Positions 17,277 to 26,646 of a stretch of DNA of 64,000 bases are shown one piece after another. The notes under the pieces are model-generated. The model was given only the letters and a program-made list of their open reading frames with translations, was not told the DNA's origin and searched no databases. The number at the start of each line of letters is the position of its first letter. The stretch's first letter is position 1. The stretch covers positions 62,001-126,000 of the forward strand of contig CAYXLI010000012.1 of the NCBI GenBank assembly GCA_964464925.1, read 5' to 3'. This stretch comes from CAYXLI01 sp964464925. Its GTDB lineage: Bacteria > Acidobacteriota > Terriglobia > Bryobacterales > Bryobacteraceae. The position numbers and the translations under genes are program-made.

Positions 17277-18041
17277 ATGCCAAGGAAAGCTCGCGTGGTG
17301 GCCGTAGGGTTACCCCACCACATTACCCAGCGCGGCGTGGACCGCCGTGATGTATTCTTCTCGCCGGCGGATCGCCGGTTGTATCTGGATCTGTTCTTTC
17401 GGTACGCGGAAAAGTATAAGGCAGACGTATGGGGTTACTGCCTCATGACGAACCATGTACACGCGATCCTGGTGCCTCAACATCCGGATAGTATGGCGCG
17501 CATGTTGATGCGCACACATTCGGACTACGCCCGGTACTTCCACCTGGCGCACGGCGGGTGCGGGCATCTTTGGCAGGCGCGGTATTTTTCCTGCGTGTTG
17601 GATGAAGTGTATAGCTGGCAGGCGCTCGCATATGTGGAGCGGAATCCGGTCAGGGCGGAGATCGTGGAAAACGCGGAGGAGTACGACTGGTCGTCCGCGA
17701 GGGCTCACTGCAAAGGGACGGACGGGGCGGGGCATCTGGATATGGCGCCGTGGTCGAGGCAATACACGGCAACGCGGTGGCGGGAGGCATTGCGGTCTAC
17801 GGTAAAGCAGGAAATACTGGCGAGGCGGATCCGGGAGGCTACGTCGACAGGGTTTCCTTTGGGCGAGCCAGGGTTCGTGGAGAGGCTGGAGGAGTCGCTG
17901 GGGTTGAGAATCGAGAAGAGGCGGCCGGGGCGGAAAATAGGCCGCGGAGACTGGCCGGTCGGAGAAAACCTAGGAATTGAGGTGGCTGTCCCCTCACGAG
18001 AGGTTCCCTCACGAGGGGTTACCGGGTTGAATCGCGCTTGA
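17277..18041 (+). CDS. REP-associated tyrosine transposase (RAYT, IS200/IS605-like Y1 family)
   Basis: A 254-residue Y1 transposase. The HUH-type catalytic core is complete: GLPHHITQRG near the start, the metal-binding His pair in YCLMTNHVHAILVP (residues ~57-70), and the helix with the catalytic Tyr in LAYVERNPVRA (~residue 118). RAYTs act on REP hairpins in their host genome and are domesticated single-copy genes rather than mobile elements. It is flanked by inverted repeats at 17206-17226 and 17973-17993. The right repeat lies inside the reading frame and encodes the segment GIEVAVP, so the C-terminus is made from REP sequence. Its 3' end overlaps the convergent next gene by 23 bases. Confidence 0.92.
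   Translation: MPRKARVVAVGLPHHITQRGVDRRDVFFSPADRRLYLDLFFRYAEKYKADVWGYCLMTNHVHAILVPQHPDSMARMLMRTHSDYARYFHLAHGGCGHLWQARYFSCVLDEVYSWQALAYVERNPVRAEIVENAEEYDWSSARAHCKGTDGAGHLDMAPWSRQYTATRWREALRSTVKQEILARRIREATSTGFPLGEPGFVERLEESLGLRIEKRRPGRKIGRGDWPVGENLGIEVAVPSREVPSRGVTGLNRA
17973..17993 (-). repeat. Right inverted repeat of the RAYT unit, inside the coding frame
   Basis: This 21-base element, ending GGCTGTCCCC on the plus strand, is the inverted partner of 17206-17226. It is followed by two direct copies of CCCTCACGAG (17991-18000 and 18006-18015), also within the coding frame. Confidence 0.75.
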
Positions 18042-18795
18042 GTTCGTCGGGGAGGACGGCGTAGCCTTCGGGAGGTGGGAAGAGCTGGCGCAACAGCACC
18101 AGGCGCTTGCGCAGGAAACGGCTTGGGAGTTGCCGCGGCCCCGTCTCCACGTCGATGTCGCAGCAAATGCCATGCAGGAAGAGCGTGAGCGTATCAATAA
18201 AGGATTGGCGGGCGTAATCCAGAAAAGCCTTGGTTTCCCGCCGCACCGCACTCTGGCGCCGGATAATCGCCTGCTTTAGGTGCCAGCTTGCTTCATCTAC
18301 TTCGCCGTGCACGTTGGCGTTGAGCTCTTCCCGGAGGAGCGAGCTGTATTCCCTGCTAGCCGTGGGCGTCCATGTTTCTCCAGCTAACCGTGCGATCAGG
18401 TGGTAGAAGTGGTAGTGATAATCGGCGACTTCCTGATCTTTCAAGGCAAAGGCGAGCAGCGTTTCGTCTTTTGAAACTACGCAGGAAGTCCATGACACGC
18501 GATCCTTCGAACTCGGCTTATCGGAACAGATCACATCGGCTGCGGGATCCTTCTCCTTGCCACGCACTTTCTCGAGATAAGGCACGAGAAGAATCGAGAT
18601 CTTCGGAAGCTGAGCGGCGATTGATGGCGGGAGCGCGGCAATCGGCTCCTCGAGATACTCTTTAATATCTTCACCGGTCAACGGCAAATCGGCCGAGAAA
18701 TACGAAAACCTCTTGCCCAGAGGGATCATCTCACGGCGATGCCGTTCGGCAAATTGACCCACACTCAGGTTCGAAGAGGTTGGTTGAGCAGGCAT
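18019..18795 (-). CDS. Hypothetical protein
   Basis: A protein of about 258 residues that I do not recognise. I start at the ATG at 18795; a GTG at 18813 in the same frame is an alternative, and neither has a clear ribosome site. It is soluble, with no signal peptide or membrane segment. The N-terminal third is mixed; the middle has a His/Tyr-rich helix YHYHFYHLIARLAGETW, and the C-terminal half is long helices rich in Arg and Lys with DIDVETGPRQLPSRFL. No metal or nucleotide motif can be defended. It is convergent with the RAYT gene. Confidence 0.5.
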   Translation of the reverse strand: MPAQPTSSNLSVGQFAERHRREMIPLGKRFSYFSADLPLTGEDIKEYLEEPIAALPPSIAAQLPKISILLVPYLEKVRGKEKDPAADVICSDKPSSKDRVSWTSCVVSKDETLLAFALKDQEVADYHYHFYHLIARLAGETWTPTASREYSSLLREELNANVHGEVDEASWHLKQAIIRRQSAVRRETKAFLDYARQSFIDTLTLFLHGICCDIDVETGPRQLPSRFLRKRLVLLRQLFPPPEGYAVLPDELKRDSTR

Positions 18796-18949
18796 GTGTC
18801 GGGGAACGTCCACATTCTAGCAAAGCGGACAGACATTATATGGATGATCAATGGGGCTAAATAGTTCCGAAAGCCCGGTTCTGCCGTGCCAGCCGGCTGC
18901 GAGCGTTTCCGTCTGTGATATCATCCCCTGCAATTCTTTTGGGAGTCGT

Positions 18950-21900
18950 ATGAAACCCCTGCGCAATTGTCTGATCTTTGGCCTGCTCTCCGCGATCGCG
19001 ATGTTCCAGTGCCTTGGCCAATCGGCTGCAGGTGGTGCAACGATCAAGGGGACCATCGTTGACGCAACCGGCGCGGTAATTCCCGGGGCCAAGCTGACGA
19101 TCCGGCATGTGGAAACGGGGATTGTCACCGCCAGCGTGACCAACGATGAAGGCTATTTCGCTACCCCCTCGATTGCAATCGGCACTTATAAAGTTCGCGT
19201 AGAGGCTGCTGGAATGAAGACCTGGGAAGGGGAGGTCACCCTAGAGACCGGGAAGACAGTGGAAATCGCTCCGGTCCTCACGCCGGGGCATGCCGGCGAG
19301 ACAGTCGAAGTCTCGGCCTCTCTCGTCCCTCTGGTGACTACGACGGATCCCACGGATGCGAGCACGCTCGACAGTCAACGGATTAAGGAGCTGCCCATCA
19401 ACGGGCGCGACCTGAATACATTGCTGGGACAGGTAGCGCCGGGTGTGGAGCAGGTCATCGACGTGAACGGAGGCGTCCGGACCGGCGGACTGATGGTTTA
19501 CTCGAACAGCTATGTACAGGATGGAGCGGCCTCGAACAATCGCGAATTCGGCGGCTCGATGAACCTTCAGGGTCTGGAATCGGTGGCTGAAGTGAGGGTC
19601 GAGACAAGCACGTCGTCCGCGAAGTACAACACGCCCACGTCGGTGATTGTGAATACGAAGGGCGGTACAAACAAGTTACACGTGAGCGCCTACGAGACGG
19701 CGCGCAATAATGCGTTCGGTGTCGCGCGCGCCCGCCAGGACGTGAGTTATACGAACGTGCCGTACTCGACGCCGAAACTGATCCGGAATGAATTTGGAGG
19801 CTCGATCAGCGGTCCCGTTATCCTTCCGAAAATTTTTAACGGCAGAAATCGTACGTTTTTCTTCTTCTCGCGCGAAGGGGTCGAACTGCGGCAAGGGCTG
19901 ACTCGAGACTTTTCGGTTCCGACCCTCGCGATGCGCCGGGGCGATTTTAGCGACCTCGTGAATAATCTCGGACAACGGATCACACTGTACGATCCGATGA
20001 CTACACGAATCGAGAACATCAACGGCCGCGATATCGCCGTGCGTGATGCGTTTCCGAATAATCAAATCCCGCTGCAACGGATGAGTCCGTTGGCGAAGTA
20101 CATATGGGGCATTACTCCGGTGCCAAGCGATACGACGAATCCGATCGTCACCACCAACCTGAAAGTGGCTGTCCCCACGAACGGCAACCCGAACCTGAGC
20201 GACAATCCGACGACGATTCGCATCGATCACAAAGTATCCGCGAAAGACAACGTTTTCCTCAAAGCGAACGGCGGCCGGCGCTCGGCGTACTTCCTGGGCA
20301 CTGGCGGCGGGACCGGTGCGCCCACGACGAATAACGAGGCCAACGTAACCTATCTGCCAATGCAGGCAATCGCCGGCGCGGCGAGCTGGACGCACGTGTT
20401 TTCGCCGACCTTCTTTGTGGAAAACCTGGCCGCACATACATGGCAGAGCACGAAGACGGTTACCGGGCCCGTAACGAACCAGCAGGATTACGCGAGGCTG
20501 CTGGGGCTGCCGAATCCATACGGGGAGATTGGTTTTCCGAACATCACCAGCATGGGCGCGTTCATGACCTATACCGAAGGTGACAACCGGCGCGCGCTCA
20601 CCAGCCGTATTCTCAGCATGCAGCAGAACTACTCCTACATTCGCCGCACGCATGAGATTCAGTTCGGCTGGTCACTCTACTCGGAGAAGGAGCATTTGCT
20701 TCCGGACCAGGGAGCGATCTCCGGTTCGGTTGCATTCAATAGCGCGGCGACCGCGCTACAAAGTCCCACACTCGGCACGGCAACCAATCCACAAGCGGCT
20801 CCGCTCACCGGCTACGACGCGGCGAACTTCTTTCTCGGATACGCGAGCACTTATAACGTTGGATTGAAGCGCAGTTATCTGCGGCTGACGAACAGAAATT
20901 TCGGCAGCTATGTTCAGGACAATTACAAAGTGACGGGGCGGCTGACGCTGACGCCGGGAATCCGGTGGGATATGAATCCGGCGATGACCGAAGAGAATTA
21001 TCAGTTGAACGCGTTCGATGTGCAGAGCCATTCCCTCATGTTCCCGCAACCACTGGATTACTACTACAAGCTGGGGATCACAACGCCACAGGTGGTACAG
21101 GCGTATGAGAAGGTGGGTGTTTCGTTCAAGAGCGCGGCGGAGCTGAGCAAGCCGCAGAATATTTTTCCATCGAATTATTTCGATATCGGTCCGAGATTCG
21201 GTTTCGCGTATCGCGCTTTCGAAGGTGCGAAGCAGCTAGTCATTCGGGGCGGATATGGCATGTACATTTCGGCCATTCCGATGCGCACGCTTCTGGCGCA
21301 GTTTTCCGGCCTGGCCCCGTTTCGGGCATCGTTCGGTTATGACGCGAACAACGCGTCACGCACTCCGGACGGGATCTCGAATTACCTGCTGCGGACCGTA
21401 CCGACTATCGTAGCGGGCCAGAATAGCGCCAATGTTGTGGATTTGAATAATCCGAACGCCGTAGGCCGCGGCATCAGCGTAGTTGGAGTGGATCCCAATT
21501 TTCCGAATCTGCGCATTCACGAATGGAATCTGACGGTCGAAAAGCAACTCACTGAGACGACCGTAATCCGGCTCCGTTACAACGGGAAGCATGGAGTGAA
21601 TGCGGATCAGTTGAATGAGATCAATCCTGCTCCGACGAGCTATGTCTGGTATATGACTCGCGACGTGCCGCTTCCTACCGGATCATACTCTTCGGTTGCA
21701 AACCGCCCTTACGATCAGAACGCTTACACGTCGGTGCGGCTTCTGGCGAGAACCGGATACATCAACGCCGAGACGTTCACGATCGAAGGTGAACGGCGAT
21801 TTCGCAAGGGGCTCGGGTTCCAGGGTTACTACACGCTGACGAACTCGCTGCGGCTTGCGGGGAACTCGTTCCGTGACGGAATAGGCACGGTGCCCGAAGC

Positions 21901-22732
21901 GTTCCTCCCCGGAGCCGTGCCGAGCGATTCCGCTGAGCTGAACCGGTTCCTGAACTACACGCGCGATACGGGAGTACCGAAACATCGGTTCCGCTGGAAC
22001 TTCAACTACGATCTGCCGTTCGGTAAGGGCCAGCGTTTCGCATCGGGTGCGAACAAATTGATCAACGGTCTGATCGGCGGATGGAAGATGGCGGGCAGCG
22101 GTACGGTTGTGAGCTCCTGGTACGCTTTGCCGACCAATCAATGGGGCTCGATGAATCCGCTTGAGGTTTATGGGAAGAAGTACCGCATTCTGGACTGCCG
22201 GTCGACTTCGGCCACCGCGACCGATCCGAAGAACGAACGGTGCTTTGAGGGGTATCTTTGGTACAACGGATACATTTCGCAACGGCTGATCAACAGCCGG
22301 AACGCCGCGGGGTTGCGCAACGGTGTGTATGGACTTCTGGCGGACTACAAGCCTCTGCAGAGCCCGGTGAATCCGTGGCCGGTGGGCGGGCAGACGACGG
22401 ATCCGGGATCGAACCTCTACGACACGAACAATGTGAATATCCGGCTCTCGACCGGCAACACGGTGCAGGTGGGAGTGGATACGGGTCTCCATCCTCTGCG
22501 GAACCAGTTCCTACCGGGTCCATTCAACTGGACGCAGGACGCGTCGCTGCTCAAGTTCTTCAACATCGGCGAGCGCGCGAAGCTCCGCGTAAATTTCGAC
22601 GTGTTCAACGTCTTCAATACGCAGGGGCTGAATACGCCGGGATCGGACGGGATCGCATCGCTGCAATACTCTTATGGCGGATTCGGCATGCGGCCGCGGC
22701 AAGTTCAGGTGAATATGCGGTTTGAGTGGTAG
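18950..22732 (+). CDS. Oar-like TonB-dependent outer membrane receptor
   Basis: A 1260-residue outer membrane protein. GGGAG precedes the ATG at 18950, which starts a signal peptide (FGLLSAIAMFQCLGQ). Residues ~25-105 are a carboxypeptidase-regulatory domain (ATIKGTIVDATGAVIPGA), followed by a plug with the motif IKELPINGRDLNTLLGQVAPG (first 20 residues are the conserved core) and a large beta-barrel ending in VQVNMRFEW, whose terminal aromatic residue is typical of outer membrane barrels. This architecture is greatly expanded in Acidobacteriota and is thought to take up glycans or act as surface proteins; the ligand is unknown. Its stop codon touches the stop of dcd on the other strand. Confidence 0.92.
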   Translation: MKPLRNCLIFGLLSAIAMFQCLGQSAAGGATIKGTIVDATGAVIPGAKLTIRHVETGIVTASVTNDEGYFATPSIAIGTYKVRVEAAGMKTWEGEVTLETGKTVEIAPVLTPGHAGETVEVSASLVPLVTTTDPTDASTLDSQRIKELPINGRDLNTLLGQVAPGVEQVIDVNGGVRTGGLMVYSNSYVQDGAASNNREFGGSMNLQGLESVAEVRVETSTSSAKYNTPTSVIVNTKGGTNKLHVSAYETARNNAFGVARARQDVSYTNVPYSTPKLIRNEFGGSISGPVILPKIFNGRNRTFFFFSREGVELRQGLTRDFSVPTLAMRRGDFSDLVNNLGQRITLYDPMTTRIENINGRDIAVRDAFPNNQIPLQRMSPLAKYIWGITPVPSDTTNPIVTTNLKVAVPTNGNPNLSDNPTTIRIDHKVSAKDNVFLKANGGRRSAYFLGTGGGTGAPTTNNEANVTYLPMQAIAGAASWTHVFSPTFFVENLAAHTWQSTKTVTGPVTNQQDYARLLGLPNPYGEIGFPNITSMGAFMTYTEGDNRRALTSRILSMQQNYSYIRRTHEIQFGWSLYSEKEHLLPDQGAISGSVAFNSAATALQSPTLGTATNPQAAPLTGYDAANFFLGYASTYNVGLKRSYLRLTNRNFGSYVQDNYKVTGRLTLTPGIRWDMNPAMTEENYQLNAFDVQSHSLMFPQPLDYYYKLGITTPQVVQAYEKVGVSFKSAAELSKPQNIFPSNYFDIGPRFGFAYRAFEGAKQLVIRGGYGMYISAIPMRTLLAQFSGLAPFRASFGYDANNASRTPDGISNYLLRTVPTIVAGQNSANVVDLNNPNAVGRGISVVGVDPNFPNLRIHEWNLTVEKQLTETTVIRLRYNGKHGVNADQLNEINPAPTSYVWYMTRDVPLPTGSYSSVANRPYDQNAYTSVRLLARTGYINAETFTIEGERRFRKGLGFQGYYTLTNSLRLAGNSFRDGIGTVPEAFLPGAVPSDSAELNRFLNYTRDTGVPKHRFRWNFNYDLPFGKGQRFASGANKLINGLIGGWKMAGSGTVVSSWYALPTNQWGSMNPLEVYGKKYRILDCRSTSATATDPKNERCFEGYLWYNGYISQRLINSRNAAGLRNGVYGLLADYKPLQSPVNPWPVGGQTTDPGSNLYDTNNVNIRLSTGNTVQVGVDTGLHPLRNQFLPGPFNWTQDASLLKFFNIGERAKLRVNFDVFNVFNTQGLNTPGSDGIASLQYSYGGFGMRPRQVQVNMRFEW

Positions 22733-23305
22733 CTATTTGGTGCCTTCGCGGTCCAGGCGGCTCGCCAGAGGACCCATTTGGCCGGCGTATTTATTCCCCG
22801 GCTTCTTTGCGTAAGGCATCGAACTTGGCGTGGATAGCTGCTCGAAGGTGAATGAGCAGATGCGCATTCCGGGGTAGAGTGCGACCGGCATGCGGCTAAG
22901 ATTGCTGAGTTCCAGAGTCGCCTTACCTGACCAGCCCGGATCGAAAAGTCCCGCTGTCCCGTGAACAATGATTCCAATTCGGCCGAGGCTGGAGCGGCCT
23001 TCCAGGCGTCCGAGCACATCGGCATCGAGTTCCAAGTGCTCCTCAGTGATGGCCAGGACAAATTCGCGAGGCTGGAGAATGAACGGCTCGTCCGGACCGA
23101 CTACGATGGGCCGCATGATCCCTTCGAGGCTCAGTTTACCGCGGAGATCGATGAACGCGTGACGGCTGTGCTCGAAGACGTTGAATTCATTGCCGAGGCG
23201 AAAATCGACTGAGCAACTTCCGAACTGCTCGGGCGGCAGGTCCGGCGAAATGCGGATTTTGCCCTGCTGGATGTAACGCTTGATGTCTACGTCGGAAAGG
23301 ACCAT
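22733..23305 (-). CDS. dcd: dCTP deaminase
   Basis: A 190-residue enzyme, the usual length, that deaminates dCTP to dUTP for dTMP synthesis. Conserved blocks are MVLSDVDIKRYI at the start, SCSVDFRLGNEF, LEGRSSLGRIGIIVHGTAGLFDPG (catalytic Glu within this block, substrate loop RSSLGR) and KYAGQ near the end. The frame remains open upstream, but that part is the antisense-free tRNA gene, so the ATG at 23305 is used. It lies 26 bases downstream of tRNA-Ala on the same strand and is probably cotranscribed with it. Confidence 0.95.
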   Translation of the reverse strand: MVLSDVDIKRYIQQGKIRISPDLPPEQFGSCSVDFRLGNEFNVFEHSRHAFIDLRGKLSLEGIMRPIVVGPDEPFILQPREFVLAITEEHLELDADVLGRLEGRSSLGRIGIIVHGTAGLFDPGWSGKATLELSNLSRMPVALYPGMRICSFTFEQLSTPSSMPYAKKPGNKYAGQMGPLASRLDREGTK

Positions 23306-23331
23306 TTGCTGGTTATGGTAACAGGAGGAAT

Positions 23332-23407
23332 TGGTGGACGGCGGGGGGATCGAACCCCCGACCTCTGCATTGCGAACGCAGCGCTCTCCCAGCTGAGCTA
23401 GCCGCCC
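23332..23407 (-). tRNA. tRNA-Ala (anticodon CGC)
   Basis: A 76-base cloverleaf with encoded CCA. The acceptor GGGCGGC pairs with GCCGTCC (one G-U), the D arm is GCTC/GAGC, the anticodon stem CTGCG/TGCAG holds the loop TTCGCAA with anticodon CGC, and the T arm is GGGGG TTCGATC CCCCC. It reads the codon GCG. Confidence 0.97.
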
Positions 23408-23514
23408 ACAAGAGGTAGGGACAAAGTTCAGTATAGCATCCCGGACGGTAGGTTCGCTTCGCAATTTGACGGATTCGCGGCGTACCGGAAACTTTACGGG
23501 GCGCCGGTCGATCC

Positions 23515-25887
23515 ATGATCGTAATAACGATTATGCCGACACTCAGCGCCGATGAAGTGCGCGCCATGAACGGCTATTGGCGCGCCACGAACTACCTGTC
23601 CGTCGGGCAGATTTACCTGTTCGATAACCCGCTGTTACGCGAACCGCTGAAGAAAGAGCACGTGAAACCGAGGCTGCTCGGCCATTGGGGTACCACGCCC
23701 GGGCTGAACTTCCTATATCTCCACATGAATCGCGCAATCAAGAAATACGATTTGAACGCGATTTTCATCACCGGACCCGGCCACGGAGGGCCGGCGCTGG
23801 TAGCGAACACTTACCTGGAAGGAACCTATTCCGAGCTTTATCCCGATGTTCCGCAGGATGAGGAGGGCATGAAGCGTTTGTTCACCCAGTTCTCCTTTCC
23901 GGGAGGAATTCCGAGCCATGTCGCGCCGGAGGTGCCGGGCTCTATTCACGAAGGGGGCGAACTTGGCTATTCGCTCGCTCATGCGTATGGGGCAGCATTT
24001 GATAATCCGGATCTGTTTGTCTGCTGCGTCGTGGGAGATGGAGAAGCGGAAACCGGGGCGCTTGCGGCAAGCTGGCACTCCAATAAATTTCTCAATCCGG
24101 TGACGGACGGGGTGGTTCTTCCGATTCTGCACTTGAACGGGTACAAAATCGCGAACCCCACGGTGTTAGCCAGGATTCCCAAAGAGGAACTGGAGCAACT
24201 CCTGCGCGGTTACGGGTACAAGGCCTATTTCGTGGAGGGGGACCAACCGGCCGAGATGCACGAAAAGATGGCCTCTACGTTGGACGCTGTTGTCGAAGAG
24301 ATTCGAGGGATTCAGGGCGATATTCGTGAGAAAGGGTTCCGGGAACGGCCTACCTGGCCGGCAATCGTACTGGGAACGCCGAAGGGGTGGACGGGTCCGA
24401 AGGTGATCGACGGGAAACGGTACGAAGGCACGTTCCGCTCGCACCAGGTGCCGCTGGATGCTATTTACGAACGGCCAGATCATCTGAAGCTGCTGGAAGA
24501 GTGGATGCGCAGCTACAAGCCGGAGGAACTGTTCGACGAGCACGGCAAACTGCACGCTGAATACGCAGCGCTGGCGCCCGCCGGTGAGAAGAGGATGGGT
24601 GCGAATCCGCACGCGAACGGCGGCGTCCTCCTGAAGAATTTACGGATGCCCGATTTTCGGGCCTACGCCGTGCCCGTGGAAACACCGGGGCGGGAAAAAA
24701 TGAGCGCAACTGGAGTGCTCGGCACGTTCCTGCGGGATATCGTGAAGCAGAACCGGGACTCGCGCAACTTCCGGCTCTTCGGACCGGACGAGACGACCTC
24801 GAACCGTCTGCAGGCCGTCTTTGAGGTCACGGATCGCGTTTCGACTGCGGAGGTGTTCGATTTCGACGATCACGTGAAGCACCTGGGGCGCGTGATGGAG
24901 GTGCTCAGCGAGCACATGTGCCAAGGCTGGCTGGAAGGATACCTGCTCACCGGAAGACATGGGCTTTTTTCCTGCTACGAGGCTTTCATTCACATCATCG
25001 ATTCCATGTTTAACCAGCACGCGAAGTGGCTGAAAACGACGCGTCACATTCCGTGGAGGCGGCGGATCGCGTCGTTGAATTACCTGCTGACCTCGCACGT
25101 GTGGCGTCAGGACCACAACGGATTCAGTCATCAGGATCCGGGGTTCATAGACCATGTGGTCAACAAGAAGGCTGAGGTGGTGCGCGTCTATCTTCCACCC
25201 GACGCGAACACACTTCTGAGCGTGGCCGACCACTGCCTGCGCAGCCGGCACTACGTGAACGTGATCGTCGCCGGGAAACATCCCGAACTGCAATGGCTGG
25301 ATATGGATGCCGCGGTCCGCCACTGTACGGCAGGTCTCGGCATCTGGAGCTGGGCTTCCAACGATGAAGGCATAGAGCCTGACGTAGTGATGGCGTGCGC
25401 CGGCGACGTACCGACTTTGGAAACTCTGGCGGCAGTCGACCTGCTGCGCCAGAACGTGCCCGACCTGAAGATCCGGGTGGTAAACATCGTGAACCTGATG
25501 ACGCTACAGCCGTCCACGGAACATCCTCATGGCTTATCGGACAAGGATTACGATTTGATCTTCACTGTGGACAAGCCGATTATCTTTGCTTTTCATGGGT
25601 ATCCGTGGCTGATCCACCGGCTCGTCTACCGCCGGGCGAACCAGCGGCTGCACGTACGCGGGTATAAGGAGGAGGGCACGGTGACCACGCCATTCGATAT
25701 GTGTGTGCTCAATGACTGTGACCGGTTTCACCTGGCCATTGACGTCCTGCACCGAGTGGACCGGCTCCGCAATATCAGTGCGCATACACGCCAGCGATTT
25801 CAGGACAAGCTGACGGACCACAAGAACTACATCTACAAACACGGGGAAGACATGCCGGAAATCAAGGACTGGGTTTGGCCTTACTGA
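23515..25887 (+). CDS. xfp: Phosphoketolase (xylulose 5-phosphate/fructose 6-phosphate)
   Basis: A 790-residue thiamine-diphosphate enzyme, the usual length. It splits xylulose 5-phosphate or fructose 6-phosphate with inorganic phosphate into acetyl phosphate and a shorter sugar phosphate. Diagnostic segments are YLSVGQIYL, GHWGTTPGLNFLY, ITGPGHGGPALVAN, SIHEGGELGYSL, CVVGDGEAETG (thiamine-binding GDG), SWHSNKF and LTGRHGLFSCYEAF. No acetate kinase or phosphotransacetylase gene is nearby. The ATG at 23515 has no good ribosome site; an ATG at 23533 is equally possible. The family call is certain, preference between substrates is not readable. Confidence 0.95.
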   Translation: MIVITIMPTLSADEVRAMNGYWRATNYLSVGQIYLFDNPLLREPLKKEHVKPRLLGHWGTTPGLNFLYLHMNRAIKKYDLNAIFITGPGHGGPALVANTYLEGTYSELYPDVPQDEEGMKRLFTQFSFPGGIPSHVAPEVPGSIHEGGELGYSLAHAYGAAFDNPDLFVCCVVGDGEAETGALAASWHSNKFLNPVTDGVVLPILHLNGYKIANPTVLARIPKEELEQLLRGYGYKAYFVEGDQPAEMHEKMASTLDAVVEEIRGIQGDIREKGFRERPTWPAIVLGTPKGWTGPKVIDGKRYEGTFRSHQVPLDAIYERPDHLKLLEEWMRSYKPEELFDEHGKLHAEYAALAPAGEKRMGANPHANGGVLLKNLRMPDFRAYAVPVETPGREKMSATGVLGTFLRDIVKQNRDSRNFRLFGPDETTSNRLQAVFEVTDRVSTAEVFDFDDHVKHLGRVMEVLSEHMCQGWLEGYLLTGRHGLFSCYEAFIHIIDSMFNQHAKWLKTTRHIPWRRRIASLNYLLTSHVWRQDHNGFSHQDPGFIDHVVNKKAEVVRVYLPPDANTLLSVADHCLRSRHYVNVIVAGKHPELQWLDMDAAVRHCTAGLGIWSWASNDEGIEPDVVMACAGDVPTLETLAAVDLLRQNVPDLKIRVVNIVNLMTLQPSTEHPHGLSDKDYDLIFTVDKPIIFAFHGYPWLIHRLVYRRANQRLHVRGYKEEGTVTTPFDMCVLNDCDRFHLAIDVLHRVDRLRNISAHTRQRFQDKLTDHKNYIYKHGEDMPEIKDWVWPY

Positions 25888-25956
25888 GCCGCGGGAACTT
25901 ACGCGTAATTGCCGGAGTCCAATAATTTAGCAGTACAATCGGATTGGAAGAAATCC

Positions 25957-26646
25957 GTGGCAGACTCGACATTTGGCCTGAACTTCGATGCATTTGCGGA
26001 GCTCACCCGAGCTGAGAGCCCGGTTGTGCCCAATGAAGACGACATCCTGCTGGTGCGCCTGAAAGAAGGCACCGAAGAAGCGTATGAGACCCTGATCGCG
26101 CGTTTCCAGCAACCGGTGTACAACCTGGTTTACCGGCTGATGGACGACCCGGGCGATGCATCGGATGTTGTACAGGAGGTCTTTCTGAAGATCTTCCGGA
26201 ACGTTCACAACTTCCGCGGGCAGAGCAGTCTGAAGACCTGGATTTACCGGATCGCGTTCAACGAGGCACACAACCACCGCCGGTGGTTCAGCCGGCACAA
26301 GCGACAGGAAATCGGGTTCGAAACGGAAGACGAAAGAGAAACGAACTATAACGAAATACTGCCGGATCCCAGCCGGTCCGCGTTCGATATCGTCTGCGAC
26401 CACGAAACGCAAGCGCTGATCGAAGACGCCCTAGGCCGGGTGAATCCGGCGTTCCGCGCGGCCGTTGTGCTGCGCGATATTGAAGATCTTAGCTACGAAG
26501 AGATAGCGGAAATTCTGCAAGTCTCACTCGGAACTGTCAAGTCCCGGATCCTGCGTGGCCGGGATTGTTTGCGGAAGGCGCTGGCCGCTCGTTTGAAACC
26601 TGAGTCGCCATTAGCGTGGTCGGTTCAGCCGGCGCAAGTGAAGTGA
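25957..26646 (+). CDS. ECF RNA polymerase sigma factor (RpoE-like)
   Basis: A sigma-70 factor of about 229 residues. Region 2 (VYNLVYRLMDDPGDASDVVQ, then FLKIF, SLKTWIYRIAFN) and region 4 (LSYEEIAEILQVSLGTVKSR) are intact; there is no region 1 or 3, as in ECF factors. I use the GTG at 25957 with GGAAG 6 bases upstream; a TTG at 25909 is an in-frame alternative. The next gene overlaps its stop (TGATG) and encodes a zinc-finger anti-sigma factor, so the two form a regulatory pair. It would direct RNA polymerase to envelope-stress promoters; the targets are unknown. Confidence 0.92.
   Translation: MADSTFGLNFDAFAELTRAESPVVPNEDDILLVRLKEGTEEAYETLIARFQQPVYNLVYRLMDDPGDASDVVQEVFLKIFRNVHNFRGQSSLKTWIYRIAFNEAHNHRRWFSRHKRQEIGFETEDERETNYNEILPDPSRSAFDIVCDHETQALIEDALGRVNPAFRAAVVLRDIEDLSYEEIAEILQVSLGTVKSRILRGRDCLRKALAARLKPESPLAWSVQPAQVK

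Noticed and set aside
20160..20180. GGCTGTCCCC inside the TonB receptor gene as a REP copy
   Set aside because: It is within conserved coding sequence, lacks the rest of the element and is likely chance.
23306..23464. N-terminal extension of dcd
   Set aside because: The codons are the tRNA-Ala gene; dCTP deaminase normally begins at the ATG at 23305.
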